Position numbers and translations under genes: made by a program | Part shown: positions 7,688 through 13,480 of the stretch, piece after piece | Position numbering within the stretch: position 1 is the first letter of the stretch | How the letters are laid out: every line of letters starts with the position of its first letter | NCBI RefSeq assembly: GCF_937958535.1 | Contig: NZ_CALGNQ010000034.1 | Location: 1-19,930 of the forward strand | Length of the DNA: 19,930 bases | Reading direction: 5' to 3' | DNA from: an uncultured Georgenia sp. | Lineage (GTDB): Bacteria; Actinomycetota; Actinomycetes; Actinomycetales; Actinomycetaceae | The notes under the pieces: generated by a model | The model's database searches: none | What the model saw: only the letters and a program-made list of their open reading frames with translations | Told to the model about the DNA's origin: nothing

Positions 7688-7752
7688 ACCGTAGAACGCC
7701 CGCGTCCGTGGCACCCGTGGCGGCGCGCCGGATCGTCCCCGCCCGGTACGGT
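7688..7752. promoter_or_regulatory. Divergent leaderless-type promoters for the phosphotransferase gene and nudC
   Basis: On the minus strand TACGGT (7693-7688) and on the plus strand TACGGT (7747-7752) each fit the actinobacterial -10 (TANNNT). Each is followed by exactly 6 nt and then a GTG start (7681 minus, 7759 plus). That spacing puts the transcription start at the first base of the start codon. Neither gene has a strong Shine-Dalgarno. No good -35 is visible on either side. Confidence 0.5.
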
Positions 7753-7758
7753 GCGGAC

Positions 7759-8730
7759 GTGGCACTCACCAGGCTCCCGCTGGCCCGCACGACCATCGAC
7801 GCCGACGGCGCATCCCGCACCCGTCCCGGGCTCCTCGAGGAGCTGCGCGCCGCTGTGACGACGCGGGTGGTGCTCGTCCACCGCGGCCTCGTCGGTGCGG
7901 ACGAGGCCGGGCTCACCCTGCTCGACGCCGCGCGGGTGCCGGTCCAGGCGTGGACGCCGGAGCAGGTGCACTACCTCGGCCGGGAGGGTGCCGAGCGGTT
8001 CGTCGCCCTCGTGCTGCCCGACCACCTCGGCGCCGAGCGGGACCTCGACGGCGCACCGGTCGACACCGACGCCCCGCTCGTCCGGCTGGTGGCCGGGGTC
8101 GACTTCCACCATCTGCGCGACGTCGGGGACCGGCTGAGCGACCGTGACGCCGGGCTGGCCACGACGGCCGTGGCGCTCGCGGCGTGGCACGAGCGCCACC
8201 CGCGGTGCCCCCGGTGCGGGGAGGCGACCGAGGTGGTCGACGCCGGCTGGGTGCGGCGCTGCACCGTGGACCACTCGCTGCACTACCCGCGCACCGACGC
8301 GGCGGTGATCATGGCCGTCGTGGACGCGGAGGACCGTATCCTGCTCGGCCACGCCGCGCACTGGCCCGAGCGGCGCTTCTCCACCCTCGCCGGCTACGTC
8401 GAGCCGGGGGAGGCGCTCGAGGCGGCGGTGCGCCGGGAGGTCGCCGAGGAGACCGGGATCCGCGTGGGGGAGGTCCGGTACGAGGGCAGCCAGCCCTGGC
8501 CCTTCCCGTGCTCGCTGATGATGGCCTTCCGCGCCGAGGTGGCCGCCGGCACCGGCACCGAGATCGAGGTGGACGGCGTCGAGCTCACCGACGCCCGGTT
8601 CTTCACCCGCGCCGAGCTGGCCGCTGCGGTCGGTGCGGGCGAGGTGCACCTGCCGATGCGGTCCTCGATCGCGCGCTCACTCATCGAGGACTGGTTCGGC
8701 GGCCCGCTGCCCGACCGGAACGCTCGCTGA
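7759..8730 (+). CDS. nudC: NAD(+) diphosphatase NudC (Nudix hydrolase)
   Basis: Hydrolyses NAD(H) to NMN(H) and AMP; NudC enzymes can also remove NAD caps from RNA. It has 323 residues, close to mycobacterial NudC. The N-terminal domain (~1-145) is followed by a zinc ribbon (C150, C153, C168), the YPRTDAAVIM junction, the Nudix box GYVEPGEALEAAVRREVAEE (from 212, ending ETGI at 234) and the family-specific SQPWPFPCSLMM (244-255). The fourth zinc ligand is not a CxxC cysteine; H172 may replace it. GTG at 7759 is chosen because TACGGT ends 6 nt before it and family similarity starts there. The frame is open further upstream but that part is antisense to the phosphotransferase. It converges with the mycoredoxin gene, as in the conserved nudC-mrx1-uvrD2-whiB7 neighbourhood. 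Confidence 0.93.
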   Translation: MALTRLPLARTTIDADGASRTRPGLLEELRAAVTTRVVLVHRGLVGADEAGLTLLDAARVPVQAWTPEQVHYLGREGAERFVALVLPDHLGAERDLDGAPVDTDAPLVRLVAGVDFHHLRDVGDRLSDRDAGLATTAVALAAWHERHPRCPRCGEATEVVDAGWVRRCTVDHSLHYPRTDAAVIMAVVDAEDRILLGHAAHWPERRFSTLAGYVEPGEALEAAVRREVAEETGIRVGEVRYEGSQPWPFPCSLMMAFRAEVAAGTGTEIEVDGVELTDARFFTRAELAAAVGAGEVHLPMRSSIARSLIEDWFGGPLPDRNAR

Positions 8731-8766
8731 GCCCGCGCCCGGACGTGGCGCGGTGGCGGGCTCAGC
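8726..8766. terminator. Bidirectional terminator between nudC and the mycoredoxin gene
   Basis: GCTGAGCCCGC (8726-8736) and GCGGGCTCAGC (8756-8766) form an 11-bp perfect stem with a 19-nt loop. The nudC TGA (8728-8730) is in one arm and the mycoredoxin stop (8762-8764, read on the minus strand) in the other. The symmetric GC-rich stem between convergent genes suggests termination both ways; there is no T-run. Confidence 0.65.
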
Positions 8767-9019
8767 CCAGCCGGCGGCGGACCTCGGCGAGGGACGGGTT
8801 GGTCGCGGCCGAGCCGTCCGGGAAGAGCACCGTCGGCACGGTCCGGTTGCCGTCGTTGACCTGCTCGACGAACTGCGCGGCCTCCGGCTCCTCCTCGATG
8901 TTCACCTCGCGGTAGCCGATGCCCTCGGCCTCGAGCCGGCTCTTCAGCCGACGGCAGTATCCGCACCAGGAGGTGGTGTACATCGTGACGGTGCCGGGAG
9001 CGGGCGTCGTCGTGGTCAT
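8762..9019 (-). CDS. mrx1: Mycoredoxin (glutaredoxin-like, CGYC active site)
   Basis: Small thiol-disulfide oxidoreductase of 85 residues, the size of mycobacterial Mrx1, which reduces mycothiol mixed disulfides on proteins in the cytoplasm. The redox motif is WCGYC (C19, C22) after the VTMYTTS strand. The cis-proline lies in TVPTVLFPDGS, and NPSLAEVRRRLG forms the end helix. All three are standard for the glutaredoxin-like mycoredoxin family. The ATG at 9019 is preceded by GAGGAGAG at good spacing. The gene is convergent with nudC and 72 nt downstream of the aldehyde dehydrogenase gene on the same strand, so it may be read from that gene's transcript as well as its own. Thiol-redox function fits an actinomycete using mycothiol; mycothiol genes are not in this window. 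Confidence 0.92.
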   Translation of the reverse strand: MTTTTPAPGTVTMYTTSWCGYCRRLKSRLEAEGIGYREVNIEEEPEAAQFVEQVNDGNRTVPTVLFPDGSAATNPSLAEVRRRLG

Positions 9020-9091
9020 CGTCTCTCCTCGTCGTGGACAAGTGTCGTCGAGTGTGGAGAACGGTGAGCGGGTGTCGGATATTTCCGTCCG

Positions 9092-10486
9092 TCAGGCGGT
9101 CGCGTAGCTCTTGAGGTTGGCGAAGGCCTCCATCGCGACCGGTCCCAGCTCGCGGCCGACGCCGGAGCGTTTCGTCCCGCCGAAGGGCAGCGTCGACGGC
9201 GCGGCGAGCCATCCGTTGATGCCCACGCCCCCGACGTCGAGACGTCGGGCGACGCCCCGGGCGGCGTCGAGGTCCGCGGAGAAGACGGTGCCGTTCAACC
9301 CGTAGGGCGAGCTGTTGGCGAGCTCGACCGCGGCGTCGGCGTCGGCGACGCGGTAGACCATGCCCAGGGGGCCGAAGGCCTCCTCGTGGTAGACCCGCAT
9401 CTCCGGGGTGATGTCGGTGATGACGGCGGGCCGGAAGAAGGCGCCCGGGCCGTCGGTCTGACCCCCGGGCACGAGGACGGTCGCGCCCTTGGCGACCGCG
9501 TCGTCGTACTGCGCCTGGAGGCGCTCGACCGCCTGCGCGCTGGACAGCGGACCCACGGTGGTGGCCGGGTCGAAGGGGTCGCCCACCGTCTGCTCGGCGA
9601 AGATCGGGGTGTAGGCCGCGAGGAAGTCCTCGGCGACGGCGTCCGTGACGATGACGCGCTTGGGCGCGATGCATGCCTGCCCGTTCAGCAGGAGCCGGCC
9701 CTGGGCGGCAGTCGCTGCGGCCGCCGGGACGTCGGCGTCGTCGAGCACGATGAACGGGTCCGAACCGCCGAGCTCCAGCACCACCGGCTTGATGTGGCGA
9801 CCGGCCTGCTCACCGACGGCCGCACCGGCCCGGTCCGAGCCGGTGAGGGTGACGGCACGGACCCGCGGGTCGGCGATGAGACGGGAGACCTGCTCGGGGG
9901 AGAGCAGCACCGTGCGGTAGACGTCGGCCGGGAAACCCGCCTCCCGCATGAGGCCGTCGAGGAGCAGCGTCGAGCCAGGAGTGATCTCCGAGGGCTTGAG
10001 CAGCACCGTGTTGCCGAGCATGAGGTTCGGGGCGGCCGCCCGTGCTGCCTGGTACAGGGGCAGGTTCCACGGCTCGATGCCGAGCACGACGCCGACCGGT
10101 TCCCGACGGGTCACTGCCGTGGAGAAGCCAGGCACGGTGGCGGGCACGTCGGCCAGCAGCGCGGGGCCGTGGTCGGCCAGGTAGGTGAAGACGTCGACGA
10201 CGGTGCTCACCTCGAGCATCGAGTGGGCCAGCGGCTTTCCCATCTCCCGGGTCGACTGCCGGGCCAGCTCCTCGGCGTTGTCCTCGGCCAGCGCGGCGAA
10301 GCGCCGGAAGCACTCGACGCGCTCCTCCAACGAGGTCTCGCGCCATCGCGCGAAGGCCGCGTGGGCACGGGCAAGTGCGTCCTCCATCTCGTCGTCGGAG
10401 AGGGTGGGAAAGGTGCGGAGCAGCCGACCCGTGGCCGGGTCGAGGCTGCGGTAGGTACGGGTGGCACGGTCCGTGGTGGTACGCAT
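9092..10486 (-). CDS. NAD(P)-dependent aldehyde dehydrogenase, succinate-semialdehyde dehydrogenase (GabD1) type
   Basis: Aldehyde dehydrogenase of 464 residues, the short GabD1-like length. It probably oxidises succinate semialdehyde to succinate, as in GABA or 2-oxoglutarate decarboxylation routes. Visible motifs are GIEPWNLPLYQ (136-146), KPSEITPGS (164-172), the cofactor-binding TLTGSDRAG (213-221), the general base in VVLELGGSDP (E238), the nucleophile in GQACIAPKR (C272), EEAFGP (368-373) and PFGGTKRSGVGRELG near the C-terminus. ATG at 10486 is chosen for GAGAGGAGAG just upstream; a much longer frame upstream is antisense to uvrD2. It is divergent from uvrD2 (138-nt gap). Substrate is from family resemblance only. 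Its position between mrx1 and uvrD2 differs from the mycobacterial order as I recall it, suggesting a later insertion. Confidence 0.88.
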   Translation of the reverse strand: MRTTTDRATRTYRSLDPATGRLLRTFPTLSDDEMEDALARAHAAFARWRETSLEERVECFRRFAALAEDNAEELARQSTREMGKPLAHSMLEVSTVVDVFTYLADHGPALLADVPATVPGFSTAVTRREPVGVVLGIEPWNLPLYQAARAAAPNLMLGNTVLLKPSEITPGSTLLLDGLMREAGFPADVYRTVLLSPEQVSRLIADPRVRAVTLTGSDRAGAAVGEQAGRHIKPVVLELGGSDPFIVLDDADVPAAAATAAQGRLLLNGQACIAPKRVIVTDAVAEDFLAAYTPIFAEQTVGDPFDPATTVGPLSSAQAVERLQAQYDDAVAKGATVLVPGGQTDGPGAFFRPAVITDITPEMRVYHEEAFGPLGMVYRVADADAAVELANSSPYGLNGTVFSADLDAARGVARRLDVGGVGINGWLAAPSTLPFGGTKRSGVGRELGPVAMEAFANLKSYATA

Positions 10487-10543
10487 CGCTCTCCTCTCGT
10501 GTGGGGGAGCCGCTGAGCGCGCCTGCACCGGCACCCGCCGCCC

Positions 10544-10566
10544 CCCGTGTGCCACGGGTGAATCTA
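10544..10566 (-). promoter_or_regulatory. Candidate promoter and operator of the aldehyde dehydrogenase gene
   Basis: On the minus strand TAGATT (10566-10561) fits a -10 element. Just downstream, where transcription would start, lies a perfect dyad CCCGTG-TGC-CACGGG (10544-10558). This would leave a 5' leader of about 65-70 nt. No clear -35 is seen. The dyad is certain; the regulatory reading is inferred. Confidence 0.35.
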
Positions 10567-10624
10567 TCCACAGCCACGGACGCCAGGGGCGGTGTGTCGG
10601 CGGGAGTTGGGAGACTGGGGGGCG

Positions 10625-12667
10625 ATGACCACGATCCCCAGCAGCGAGGAGCTCCTCGAGGCGTTGGACGAGGACCAGCGCGCCGTCGCCCAGCATCTCA
10701 CCGGACCCCTGTGTGTGCTCGCCGGCGCCGGCACCGGCAAGACCCGCGCCATCACCTACCGGATCGCCCACGGGGTGCGGTCCGGCGTCTACAACCCGAC
10801 CACCGTGCTCGCCGTGACCTTCACCGCGCGGGCAGCGGGGGAGATGCGGTCGCGGCTGCGCGACCTCGGCGTCGGCGGCGTCCAGGCGCGCACGTTCCAC
10901 GCCGCGGCGCTGCGCCAGCTGTCCTACTTCTGGCCCAACGCGATCGGTGGCGGGCTGCCCAAGCTCCAGGAGCACAAGGCGCCCCTCGTCGCCGAGGCCT
11001 CCGGCCGGCTCGGCCTCGACGTCGACCGGGTGAGCATCCGCGACCTGGCTGCCGAGATCGAGTGGGCCAAGGTCAGCCTCGTCACCGCCGAGGACTACGT
11101 CGCCCGCGCCGCCTCCGCCGGCCGGGAGGAGGCGCCCGCGGGGCACGACCGTGCCACGGTCGCCCGCCTCATCGAGGTCTACGAGGACGTCAAGACCGAA
11201 CGCGGCGCCATCGACTTCGAGGACGTCCTCCTCCTCATGGTCGGCATCCTCGAGGAGCGGGAGGACATCGCCGCCGAGGTGCGCCGCCAGTACCGCCACT
11301 TCGTCGTCGACGAGTACCAGGACGTCTCGCCGCTGCAGCAGCGGCTGCTCGACCTGTGGCTGGGGGACCGGCGCGAGCTGTGCGTCGTCGGCGACGTCTC
11401 CCAGACCATCTACTCCTTCACCGGTGCCACGCCGGACTTCCTCACCCAGTTCCCGCGTCGCTTCCCGGAGGCGGCGGTGGTCCGCCTGGTCCGCGACTAC
11501 CGCTCCACGCCGCAGGTGGTGTCCCTGGCCAACAGCGTGCTCGAGCGTGCCGGCCGGCACCGGTCCAGCGCAGCGGTCCGTCTCGTGGCCCAGCGCCCGT
11601 CGGGCCCCGCGGTGCGGTTCGAGGTCTTCGACGACGACGTCGCCGAGGCCGCCGGGGTGGCCACCCGGATCGCCGCGCTGGAGAAGTCCGGGGTGCCGCG
11701 CAGCGAGATCGCCGTGCTCTACCGCACCAACGGCCAGGCAGAGGCGCTGGAGCAGGCGCTCGCGCAGGCCGGGATCGGGTACCTCGTCCGCGGCGGGGAG
11801 CGGTTCTTCTCCCGCCGGGAGGTGCGGGAGGCGATGGTGCTGCTCCGCGGGGCGGCCCGGACGATGGCGGGGCACGCGATGCCCGAGGCCGTGCGCGACG
11901 TCCTCGCGGGTGTCGGCTGGTCGCCCGAGCCGCCGGCCGCGCGCGGTGCCGTGCGCGAGCGGTGGGAGTCGCTGCAGGCGCTCGTCGCCCTCGCCGACGA
12001 CCTCGCCGTCACCCGGGGTGCAGACCTCGCCGCCCTCGTCGCCGAGCTGGAGGAGCGGGCCGGCGCCCAGCACGCCCCGACCGTCTCCGGGGTCACTCTC
12101 GCCTCTCTCCACGCCGCCAAGGGCCTGGAGTGGGACGCCGTGTTCCTCGTCGGCGCGAGCGAGGGCCTGCTGCCGATCTCGCTCGCCGAGACCGAGGAGG
12201 CCATCGCGGAGGAGCGGCGGCTGCTCTACGTCGGGATCACCCGGGCGCGGGAGCACCTCATGCTCTCCTACGCGCGGGCCCGCACCGTGGGTGGCCGGGC
12301 CACCCGCAAGCCCTCCCGGTTCCTCGACGGCCTGTGGCCCGAGGACGGCGACGGACGCCGCCGTCCTGCGGTGCGACGGGAGCGGCGCGACCGGGTGGCC
12401 GAGCTGGCCGAGCACGACCCCGAGGGCGCCGCGCTCTTCGAGCGGCTGCGCGCCTGGCGCGGCCAGGTGGCCTCGGCGATGGGCAAGCCGCCGTACACCG
12501 TCCTGCACGACACCACCCTCGCGGCCATCGCCGAGGCCCGGCCCAAGGACCTGCGCCAGCTCGGGTTCCTCCGGGGCATCGGTGCGGCCAAGCTCCAGGC
12601 GTACGGGCCGGCGGTGCTCGCGATCGTCCGCGGCGAGGAGGTCGTTGTCCCCCCGCCGGGGGCGTGA
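10625..12667 (+). CDS. uvrD2: ATP-dependent DNA helicase UvrD2 (superfamily 1A, HRDC domain), no tetracysteine module
   Basis: DNA helicase of the UvrD/Rep family, 680 residues. Motifs in order: Q-motif DEDQRAVAQH (16-25), Walker A AGAGTGKT (33-40), TFTARAAGEM (65-74), Walker B VVDEYQD (227-233), motif III VVGDVSQTIYSFTGA (254-268), VRDYRSTPQV, motif V LHAAKGLEWDAVFLVG, motif VI RRLLYVGITRARE. A C-terminal HRDC domain follows (LFERLRAWRGQ to the end). UvrD2 of Mycobacterium carries four paired cysteines between motor and HRDC; here that linker (PAVRRERRDRVAELAEHDPEG) has none. ATG at 10625 has GGGGGG upstream and begins the family's N-terminus; the slightly longer in-frame ATG lacks support. 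It is followed by whiB7, matching the conserved order. It should act in DNA repair or replication; partners are unknown. Confidence 0.92.
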   Translation: MTTIPSSEELLEALDEDQRAVAQHLTGPLCVLAGAGTGKTRAITYRIAHGVRSGVYNPTTVLAVTFTARAAGEMRSRLRDLGVGGVQARTFHAAALRQLSYFWPNAIGGGLPKLQEHKAPLVAEASGRLGLDVDRVSIRDLAAEIEWAKVSLVTAEDYVARAASAGREEAPAGHDRATVARLIEVYEDVKTERGAIDFEDVLLLMVGILEEREDIAAEVRRQYRHFVVDEYQDVSPLQQRLLDLWLGDRRELCVVGDVSQTIYSFTGATPDFLTQFPRRFPEAAVVRLVRDYRSTPQVVSLANSVLERAGRHRSSAAVRLVAQRPSGPAVRFEVFDDDVAEAAGVATRIAALEKSGVPRSEIAVLYRTNGQAEALEQALAQAGIGYLVRGGERFFSRREVREAMVLLRGAARTMAGHAMPEAVRDVLAGVGWSPEPPAARGAVRERWESLQALVALADDLAVTRGADLAALVAELEERAGAQHAPTVSGVTLASLHAAKGLEWDAVFLVGASEGLLPISLAETEEAIAEERRLLYVGITRAREHLMLSYARARTVGGRATRKPSRFLDGLWPEDGDGRRRPAVRRERRDRVAELAEHDPEGAALFERLRAWRGQVASAMGKPPYTVLHDTTLAAIAEARPKDLRQLGFLRGIGAAKLQAYGPAVLAIVRGEEVVVPPPGA

Positions 12668-12685
12668 CCAGGATTTACCTGGCGA

Positions 12686-12707
12686 AAGCCGCGAGTTCCC
12701 GCGGTTT
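12686..12707 (+). terminator. Probable terminator downstream of uvrD2
   Basis: AAGCCGCG (12686-12693) and CGCGGTTT (12700-12707) pair over 8 bp with one G-U and a 6-nt loop, and the right arm ends in TTT. It lies 19 nt after the uvrD2 stop. A second small hairpin, CCAGG-ATTTA-CCTGG (12668-12682), begins directly after the stop codon. Confidence 0.45.
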
Positions 12708-12741
12708 CCACACCCGGGTGGCGGCGCGGGGAAATCTCTTC

Positions 12742-12781
12742 GATAAATACCTTGCCCGCCGCTCCGGAGCGGGCGTAGTGT
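12742..12781 (+). promoter_or_regulatory. whiB7 promoter with AT-rich element (WhiB7-type autoregulated promoter)
   Basis: GATAAATA (12742-12749), rare in this GC-rich DNA, lies two bases before a -35 TTGCCC (12752-12757). After an 18-nt spacer comes -10 TAGTGT (12776-12781). In mycobacteria and Streptomyces, WhiB7/WblC binds an AT-rich site next to the -35 through its AT-hook and activates with the housekeeping sigma factor, including at its own promoter. The spacer is itself palindromic (GCCCGC at 12754-12759 with GCGGGC at 12769-12774). Start of transcription would be near 12788, about 330 nt before whiB7. Confidence 0.65.
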
Positions 12782-12803
12782 CCTGTTCGTCCGTGACCGA
12801 AAC

Positions 12804-12836
12804 GGGACCTGTGCCTAGCCAGCACGTGAGGGTCCC
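12804..12836 (+). promoter_or_regulatory. Hairpin in the whiB7 leader, upstream of the uORF
   Basis: GGGACC (12804-12809) pairs with GGTCCC (12831-12836). Inside it GTGC (12811-12814) pairs with GCAC (12822-12825). The nested stem ends 9 nt before the uORF Shine-Dalgarno, so it could affect ribosome access to the uORF. Confidence 0.45.
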
Positions 12837-12861
12837 CCGTGCGAAGGGGAGGTGAACTGCA

Positions 12862-13002
12862 GTGACCATCATCCGACTGCTGGATGCCGCCGGCCGAGCT
12901 CTCGGCGCGCGCGCTGGTCGATCCGCGTTCACCGCGGCACCCGCCCGCCTTCGCCGAGCACCTGTCGGCAGTGCCGCAGGCAGCCTGTTCCGGACGCTGT
13001 AG
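12862..13002 (+). CDS. whiB7 upstream ORF (regulatory leader peptide, 46 aa)
   Basis: Short GTG-start frame in the whiB7 5' leader. GGGGAGGTGA (12845-12854) sits 7 nt before the GTG, the strongest Shine-Dalgarno in the window, so it is surely translated. The peptide is Ala/Arg-rich: VTIIRLLDAAGR at the start and SLFRTL at the end, 46 residues, TAG at 13000-13002. It is followed by two hairpins and the whiB7 gene 112 nt downstream. Actinobacterial whiB7/wblC leaders carry such a uORF and link antibiotic-stressed translation to transcription read-through. Residues 29-31 are Arg-Leu-Arg, a +X+ tripeptide of the kind at which macrolide-bound ribosomes stall. The uORF is seen directly; the stalling role is inferred. 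It is unlikely to have a function as a protein. Confidence 0.8.
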   Translation: MTIIRLLDAAGRALGARAGRSAFTAAPARLRRAPVGSAAGSLFRTL

Positions 13003-13017
13003 AACCGCACACGTTCT
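13001..13017 (+). promoter_or_regulatory. Small hairpin at the uORF stop codon
   Basis: AGAAC (13001-13005) and GTTCT (13013-13017) pair over 5 bp with a 7-nt loop. The left arm includes the last two bases of the uORF stop, so a ribosome terminating there would keep it open. It may be part of the attenuation switch. Confidence 0.4.
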
Positions 13018-13021
13018 CCGC

Positions 13022-13050
13022 CGGACCGCGCTGCTCCAGACCGCGGTCCG
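13022..13050 (+). terminator. Candidate attenuator hairpin in the whiB7 leader
   Basis: CGGACCGCG (13022-13030) and CGCGGTCCG (13042-13050) form a 9-bp perfect, very GC-rich stem with an 11-nt loop, 20 nt past the uORF stop and 65 nt before whiB7. It is followed by CCCCTCCC, not a T-run, so termination would be of the actinobacterial kind or need a factor. Its placement matches the premature terminator expected in whiB7 leaders. Confidence 0.5.
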
Positions 13051-13114
13051 CCCCTCCCGGGGAATCGCCGCTGGTCCTGTCCAGACCCGGTATTCGCACT
13101 CACGGAGACAAGTC

Positions 13115-13450
13115 GTGCAACTCACCACCCTTCTCGACCGACTGAGCCAGGGGTCGTCGCAGTCGTGGCCGCTCCCGGAGGAGCCGGACCTCTCGCTGGT
13201 CGAGCCGACCGTCGTCGCCCCGTGCCAGGAGGCGGAGGACCCCGACCTCTGGTTCGCGGAGCGGCAGGCGGACGTCGAGTTCGCCAAGGCGCTGTGCCGC
13301 AGCTGCCCTGTCCGCGAGGCCTGCCTCGCCGGTGCCATCGAGCGCGCCGAGCCGTGGGGCGTCTGGGGCGGCGAGGTGTTCATCGGCGGCCAGGTCGTGC
13401 CGACCAAGCGGGGACGGGGACGTCCGCGCAAGCAGCAGCCGGCGGCGTGA
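13115..13450 (+). CDS. whiB7: Redox-responsive transcriptional activator WhiB7 (antibiotic resistance regulator)
   Basis: Iron-sulfur WhiB-family protein of 111 residues. Binding to the housekeeping sigma factor, it activates intrinsic-resistance genes when translation is inhibited. The four cluster cysteines are C37, C61, C64 and C70 (CRSCPVREAC at 61-70). The WhiB turn is GVWGG (82-86). The C-terminal AT-hook RGRGRPRK (99-106) identifies WhiB7 among WhiB proteins and reads AT-rich promoter DNA. GTG at 13115 is chosen for GGAG 7 nt upstream; the frame is open to 12884, but those codons overlap the leader hairpins and uORF. Expression is likely controlled by autoactivation at 12742-12781 and by attenuation through the uORF and hairpins. 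Its stop is only 4 nt from that of the convergent ThiF-like gene. No AT-hook target other than its own promoter was noticed nearby. Confidence 0.95.
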   Translation: MQLTTLLDRLSQGSSQSWPLPEEPDLSLVEPTVVAPCQEAEDPDLWFAERQADVEFAKALCRSCPVREACLAGAIERAEPWGVWGGEVFIGGQVVPTKRGRGRPRKQQPAA

Positions 13451-13480
13451 GGACCTAGCCGCCGACGGCGACGGTCCTCA
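13448..13480. terminator. Hairpin at the whiB7/ThiF-like convergence
   Basis: TGAGGACC (13448-13455) and GGTCCTCA (13473-13480) form an 8-bp perfect stem. Its 17-nt loop contains a further CGCC-GAC-GGCG stem (13460-13470). The left arm contains the whiB7 TGA and the first base of the ThiF-like stop (13455-13457). It could serve both directions. Confidence 0.5.

Noticed and set aside
10487..12508. In-frame upstream extension of the aldehyde dehydrogenase, giving over 1100 residues
   Set aside because: The extra part is antisense to uvrD2 and has shadow composition. The dehydrogenase has a good ribosome site and a normal length from 10486.
12884..13114. N-terminally extended whiB7 starting at an in-frame ATG at 12884
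   Set aside because: The extension overlaps the well-supported uORF in another frame and the leader hairpins, has no ribosome site, and would not resemble WhiB7. The GTG at 13115 has a good site.
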